The notes under the pieces were generated by a model. That model was given only the letters and a program-made list of their open reading frames with translations. It did no database searches and was not told where the DNA came from. The position numbers and the translations under genes are program-made. Below are positions 9,818 to 14,268 of a stretch of 14,268 bases of DNA, one piece after another. Position 1 is the first letter of the stretch. Each line of letters opens with the position of its first letter. The DNA is from Gonium pectorale (Eukaryota; Chlorophyta; Chlorophyceae; Chlamydomonadales; Volvocaceae): contig LSYV01000006.1 of the NCBI GenBank assembly GCA_001584585.1, forward strand, positions 1,004,841 to 1,019,108, read 5' to 3'.

Positions 9818-10224
9818 TTCTGAAACCGTTTTGGGGGTGTATTTTAGCAGGAACCAGTTGGTTACTCGGTTCAGTTTGCGTGGTAACCATCCGGCGGCCG
9901 AAGGCCGCCTTCCCGTGGTGCCGGTCGGTCCCGTGGTCCGGGGTGCCCGCCCCCCCCCCCCGAAAATGCTGAAATATGGGCAATATGGGGGTCAAAAAAC
10001 ACGTTTTTTAAATCACTTTTCTTCCTCAACTGCCCGAACAGCCAGGCGCCACAAGCGTGCATAACCGTGGGCCGGCTGAATCTTGTCACTTCCGGGCAAG
10101 GGGGCGTTCTGGGACGGTGACCTCGTGGTTACTTTCCCATGGCCCCAAAACGCGAAAGTAACCTGTGCCCCAAACGGTAATGAATGCCTGGTGACCATTT
10201 GGTCACTAGTAACCCGTTTCAGAA
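9818..10224. repeat. Palindrome-rich segment with 9-bp inverted ends, possible small non-autonomous element
   Basis: The ends are a perfect 9-bp inverted pair (TTCTGAAAC at 9818-9826, GTTTCAGAA at 10216-10224). Inside are several perfect hairpins: 9893-9899/9903-9909 (7 bp, GAA loop), 9994-10000/10003-10009 (7 bp, 2-nt loop), 10127-10136/10154-10163 (10 bp) and 10191-10197/10200-10206 (7 bp, TT loop). The hexamer GGTTAC or its complement occurs five times (9860, 9883, 10127, 10158, 10209). No transposase frame and no clear target-site duplication were found, so the element nature is a hypothesis. Confidence 0.4.
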
Positions 10225-10345
10225 ACATTGCGAGCCGGCAGAGGCCCCGGCTTCAGCAGCAGCACAAGGCCAGCAGCAGCAGACCAGCAGTAGCTTCGCC
10301 CAGGATACGGCCCATGATCCCCAGGAGCAGTCGGAGGCCCTTTGA
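10184..10345 (+). other. Short Gln/Ser-rich open frame, possible stray terminal exon
   Basis: This 53-codon frame (ATG 10184, TGA 10343-10345) starts inside the palindromic segment and becomes Ala/Gln/Ser-rich, then acidic, ending in DPQEQSEAL. A CAG at 10220-10222 could be a splice acceptor opening the same frame, and a TGTAA lies at 10409-10413, about 65 nt after the stop. That resembles the last exon of a plus-strand gene, but no upstream exons are visible. It may equally be chance, or a relic split by the repeat. Confidence 0.2.
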
Positions 10346-10753
10346 TATGATGAGTCTAGCTCACAGTTAAACTGTTCCTAGGAAGTTGCTTGTTACGTTA
10401 TTATCTCTTGTAAGACATAGGCATCAGACATCATCATAAGGAGGCTTGGCAGGCATGTCAATTTAACATTTTCTCGTAACATTCTTCAACAAGCAAGTGA
10501 CGAAGACCGTAGCCGTCTTTTGCGCTCATAGTACCGGTATCGTATTCTGCGTGCTGAAGAATATTTGTCACCGGCAGCGATAATCATAGGGCCTAGTCTA
10601 ACCGTACATCGGAGGTACGGGAAGGAAGGCGTAGGAGGCGTCCCCACTTCCCTCGACGCTCTGTCCACGAGAAACCTGTAAAACTAGCTGAGTAAATCAG
10701 GCATGTGTGGTCCCTCGGCCAGAAACTAATAATACAGTCATTAAGGCAGGACC
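10346..10753 (+). promoter_or_regulatory. AT-richer region upstream of the kinase gene
   Basis: About 400 bp without a credible gene, visibly poorer in GC than the surroundings, directly before the kinase start codon. It probably includes the kinase promoter and 5'UTR. TGTAA motifs at 10409-10413 and 10678-10682 face the same way as the kinase and may be chance or belong to an upstream transcript. No TATA box or operator was assigned. Confidence 0.4.
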
Positions 10754-13700
10754 ATGGGAAACGTCTGCTTCAGGGGCAGCGGATTGCTTGAACCGACTGG
10801 AGCTCAGCAATTCATTGCCTCGGGGTCTACTGCGGTGGCGAGCGCATCGGCCAAGCACCCAAACGCCCAAACGCCGCGTTCGGAGACCACAGCGTCGCCC
10901 CGCGCAAACCACTGCAGTCACCTTTCTATCATGCATACTGACGCCTTCAGTGAGCTTGACTGGACTTCAACACATATCAAGAACGCTGCCGTTCTGCAAG
11001 CGACGACTTCGTTTACCGTGAAGACGAGTGGGGAGACACGCCCCAGCGGCTCGCGCCCAGCCGTCGTATCGAACACCATGTTTCAAACGGGCGCAGCTTC
11101 GACTGAGGACGCCATCTTCGCGGTGAGACAAGCAGGGGTGACGTAAGACGGCGCAAGCCGCCCGCATACATACCGTATCTATGATTTTCCCTTCGCTACG
11201 CAGTCACCTGAGCGGATGATGGAGGATATCCAAATCCTCGCTCACATCGGCGCGGGAGGATTCGGCGTCGTGTACAAAGGTGGGGGATACTTTTGCCGAC
11301 TTCCCTGACGTGCACTCCGGCCTCAGTCACCCATCGGTAGCAGCTCATCCCGCCCCGCTCTGCCCGCGTACCTATTCAAACAGGCGTGTACCAGGGCGGC
11401 GAGGTGGCCGTGAAGGTCGCCCTGATGGACAGCTTCACGCCCGCCACGCTGCGGGAGGCGCTCCTGGGGCCACAGCTGCGCCACCCGCACGTGAGTCGTG
11501 GGTATCAGGTGGTACGGTGCGGCCGTGCTGGGGTGTGGTGTCGTGACTGTACGGCGGTGGACGGTGACGTCTTGCAATTCTGTACTCTCCCCGACCTCGG
11601 CATCCGCCCTTGATTTTCCGACCTCCGCTGCCGGTGCCACCTGCGCAAAACCCGGAATCCACGCAGCCACGGAGGCCAGCGCCTTCCTGTAACTCTCCCG
11701 CGCCCCACAGCACGCCGCCGTGCCCGCACTCCACCTGCCGTACACCCGTACCATCGTACAGGTTGTACACACGTACATCACCCGCGGCGCCCAGCTGACT
11801 GCCGAATGCATGAACCGCTTGTTTGGGGCGTCCGTGCCGCCGCGCCAGGCAGACCCCTTGACCAGCCTGGATTCAGGTGGGGTGGGGTGGGGTGGGGGTC
11901 CACTCCGCGACGTGCAGATGTGACGCGTGTTGCATCACATGGCGGTCGCAGCAACAGCTGCTGGCAAGTGCAGCTCATCAGGAGCCGCACTGCGCGGCCT
12001 CATCCCGGAAACTGTGCCATCCGCCGGCGGCGGTGCGTGGCCAACCTCACCGCCGCGCGGCGGCAGCGACTGCGGCGGCGGGAGGGCGGCCTTGGATGCA
12101 GCTTCTTTCCACTTCGCCGCGGACGCATGGGGGCTTGCTTCTAGATGTCTAGATGTCTCTGCGCACCCACGGCACGGCACGGCATACATGGCGGGGCGCG
12201 TTGGGAGGTTGGCTCGTCTGCGCCTTTGCCGTCCACGGAGGGCAGAAGGGTCGCTGGTTGGCTCCGGTTCCCTGCCTGAACCCCCGTACACCCCTTCAAC
12301 GCGCTGTGAGCCGCCATCCGGAGCACACGCGGCGCAGATGTCGCACTCCTGTAACGGTGGGATCGCGACCCACGGGTCGGCGGCTCGGAGCGATCCGCAC
12401 CCAAAATGTGGTGCCGCCGAGACTCCGGCATTCCGCCGGCGGCACGCCGCTCACCCCTCTTGACCTGATCCTGTGCCCCAGCCACTCCTTCAGGCCTGCG
12501 TTTGCGCCCCGCGGCCGCCGAGAACCGCGTACCGAGTGCCCGCCGTACACCCCCTGACCATCCTGAGTATCAAACAAAGCAGCTGCCGGTCGGGCCCGTG
12601 TGCCCCCGCCCCCAGACGACGGCATGGGCGCCCCCCGCATGGCGCGACACGAGCGTCAGGGCTGGACGGAGGTGCTGGTGCGGCTGGGGGCCCAGGCGGG
12701 CAAGTGCCTGGTCATACTGGTGCAGGGTGAGGCGGGGCGGAGGGGGGGAGGGGAGGCGCGTCTCATGTTGTGAAAGCCAGCTGTGGGACGACCGGTGGCT
12801 CCATGAGGGCGCCTCGAGGGCGGCTTGCTGCCGGTTCGGTTCGGTTCGGGTCGGGTCAGCTGACGTCAATCTTTGGCGAGGCGGGAAAGGGTGGGGTGGG
12901 GTAGGGGCGGCTGGGAGGAAGGTTGCCGGGAAGGGGCGGCATGGACGGAGGTGTGAGGTGGGCTGGTCAAGGGCCTGGTCACGCGTTGTGGCTCAAGGCA
13001 AGGCGCGGATGGGGAGGGATGGCAGGGGGGGAGGGCGGGGGACGCAGGACGGCATGTTGCAAACTAAGACGACTGGGGTGTCTTGTCGGGTCGGGTCGGG
13101 TCGGGTCGGCGCATGGCGGCGGATGGAACGGCCCCATGCAGCGGTCGGGGGGGGAGGGGGGAGGGGGCGGCCCCATGCAGCGGTCGGGGGTGGAAGGATG
13201 CCCACTGCGCGCGAAGTGGCAGTAGGGACTCCAGTGGCCCCCGGCCCCGCTCCTGACTGACTCCGTCCTCCCACCCCCATCGTCTGACCTGTCCTGTGCG
13301 CCCCGGTTCTCCCGGCTCCCCACGCCTCTTCGTAGAGTACTGCGGCGCCGGCAACCTGCACCGCGCAATCCAGCAGGGGCTGTTCTCCGCCAAGCCGGGC
13401 CACTGGAGCGAGCGCGTGGCGCGGCGGGTGCTGCTGCGCACCGCCTCGGAGGTCGTCCGCGGCATGATCCACCTGCACAGCGCAGAGGTGCTGCACGGTG
13501 GGTCCGGGGTGTGGGTGGGCGGGGCGGCAAGGGGCGGCGAGGGCGGTATGTGACTTGCCCGGGCTTCCTGGTCTCACGATAACACACACATCGAAGGCGT
13601 GCACTTCTTCTCGGTGTCCGGGTCAGCTGAAAGCTTCGGGATGCGTCTGGCAGGGCGCGGCCGGCCTGGCGGGCGGATATCTTTGCTGTTGCATTCGAGT

Positions 13701-14185
13701 CAGCGCATGCTGGTAGTTTGTGTTCGGTTGGCGGGGGTGATTAGGTGGAGTGGCTGGGTGATGGGTGGGTGGGGTGATGGGTGGGTGCGCCCTCTCACCC
13801 ACACCACTCCTCTCCCAACTCCCACAGGCTTGGCAAACCCCTCCTCCCCCCCCTCCCCCCCCCAGGCGCTCTTCGGGTCAGGCGGGCTTTCGCGATCGGG
13901 CTTGAGTGTCGGTCTAGACAGCAAGGATAGCCGGTCCGGACTTTCAGCCCGCTCAAACCGCCGGCCTCGCGGTCCATGCATGCACAGGACCCACAGGGAG
14001 GGATGGCGCCAGCGCCCAGCTCTCAGCCTCTCAGCCCCCAGTTGTTGACCTCGGGACGGACATGCGCCCCCAGGCTTCTCTACTGAGAATGCCTTCCAAA
14101 CCCACTACCCCCCCCAGGCGACCTCAAGCCCGCCAACGTGCTGCTGGGCCGTTCCAAGAAGGACCGCCGCGGCTTCGAGGCCAAG
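10754..14185 (+). CDS. Membrane-tethered Ser/Thr-type protein kinase, non-RD (3' end missing)
   Basis: Proposed exons are 10754-11122, 11204-11279, 11384-11490, 11762-11876, 12616-12726, 13336-13497 and 14118-14185, all phase-compatible; the gene continues past the right edge (336 residues so far). An in-frame TAA 9 nt upstream fixes the ATG. The protein starts MGNVCFRG: Gly2 fits N-myristoylation and Cys5 palmitoylation, implying membrane attachment. Residues up to about 130 are unrecognised. Kinase motifs follow: GAGGFGVVYKG loop (139-149), VAVK (Lys159), alpha-C Glu173, HPHVVHTY (182-189), hinge ILVQEYCGAGNL (about 256-266), IHLH, and catalytic loop HGDLKPANVLL (313-323) with Asp315, Lys317 and Asn320. 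Gly replaces the Arg of HRD. The activation segment is not in the window. The style fits the expanded TKL-like kinases of volvocine algae; the substrate is unknown. Confidence 0.88.
13086..13109 (+). repeat. (TCGGG)n pentanucleotide repeat in kinase intron 5
   Basis: Nearly five perfect TCGGG units lie in the intron between 12727 and 13335. Related GGTTC/GGGTC runs occur at about 12834-12857 and, in the glycosyltransferase gene, about 1206-1230, so this simple motif is dispersed in the locus. Confidence 0.92.
13129..13190 (+). repeat. Two-copy 23-bp direct repeat with G-rich spacer
   Basis: The 23-bp sequence at 13129-13151 recurs perfectly at 13168-13190, separated by a 16-nt purine (G/A) spacer, giving a 39-bp period. 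It lies in kinase intron 5, next to the TCGGG repeat, and looks like a recent tandem duplication. Confidence 0.88.
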
Positions 14186-14268
14186 GTGCGGGGCGAGGGG
14201 CCGTTACCGGGCGGCGGGCGCACCCACCCGCCACCCGAATAACAACACCATTTGGCGGGCGAGCGCTC

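Noticed and set aside
11877..12615. Additional kinase exon inside the long intron, using Ala-rich frames around 11970-12150
   Set aside because: Joining 11876 directly to 12616 keeps phase and gives a continuous kinase N-lobe to hinge. No kinase motif is found in the intervening frames.
12502..13260. 252-codon plus-strand open frame
   Set aside because: It reads kinase exon 5 in the wrong frame and then runs through the G-rich repeats of intron 5.
1..14268. tRNA or rRNA genes, CRISPR arrays, insertion sequences, integrase or phage genes
   Set aside because: None seen by eye on either strand. The repeats present are microsatellites or two-copy duplications without the regular repeat-spacer pattern of CRISPR arrays.

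Overview
The window looks like nuclear DNA from a GC-rich volvocine green alga (Chlamydomonas/Volvox type). The basis is strong GC richness, short coding exons split by GT-AG introns of about 0.3-1.1 kb, low-complexity Ala/Gly/Pro/Ser coding stretches, C/T-rich tracts before splice acceptors, abundant triplet and G-rich microsatellites, and a TGTAA poly(A)-type signal as used by this group. Nothing suggests a prokaryotic, plastid or viral origin. All gene models were spliced by hand by matching exon phase and family motifs. No transcript evidence was available.

Layout. (1) 29-2889, minus: the first four exons of a type II membrane glycosyltransferase of the GT32/OCH1-like 'DXD sugar-binding' family; its 3' end lies off the left edge. 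(2) 2890-3823: no recognisable gene. (3) 3824-5079, minus: three exons of a small (177 aa) uncharacterised protein with an acidic N-terminus and a PPQLR...NVSTEDMEKMF motif. (4) 5080-5323: a compact head-to-head intergenic region that probably holds the promoters of both flanking genes. (5) 5324-8927, plus: a complete five-exon gene for an organelle-targeted YqeY/GatB-domain protein (233 aa), followed by a probable 3'UTR with TGTAA at 9600. (6) 9818-10224: a palindrome-rich segment with short matching inverted ends, possibly a small non-autonomous repeat. (7) 10346-10753: a relatively AT-rich upstream region. (8) 10754-14185, plus: the first seven exons of a protein kinase with a dual-acylation N-terminus (MGNVC) and an HGD (non-RD) catalytic loop; its 3' end lies off the right edge.

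The four genes do not form an operon-like or obviously functional cluster: Golgi-type glycosylation, an unknown conserved protein, an organellar tRNA-amidotransferase-related domain, and membrane-tethered kinase signalling. The most informative features are the divergent gene pair, several in-frame alternative splice sites, a duplicated acceptor region in the YqeY gene, and the palindromic segment before the kinase. I found no clear sign of a novel multi-gene system.
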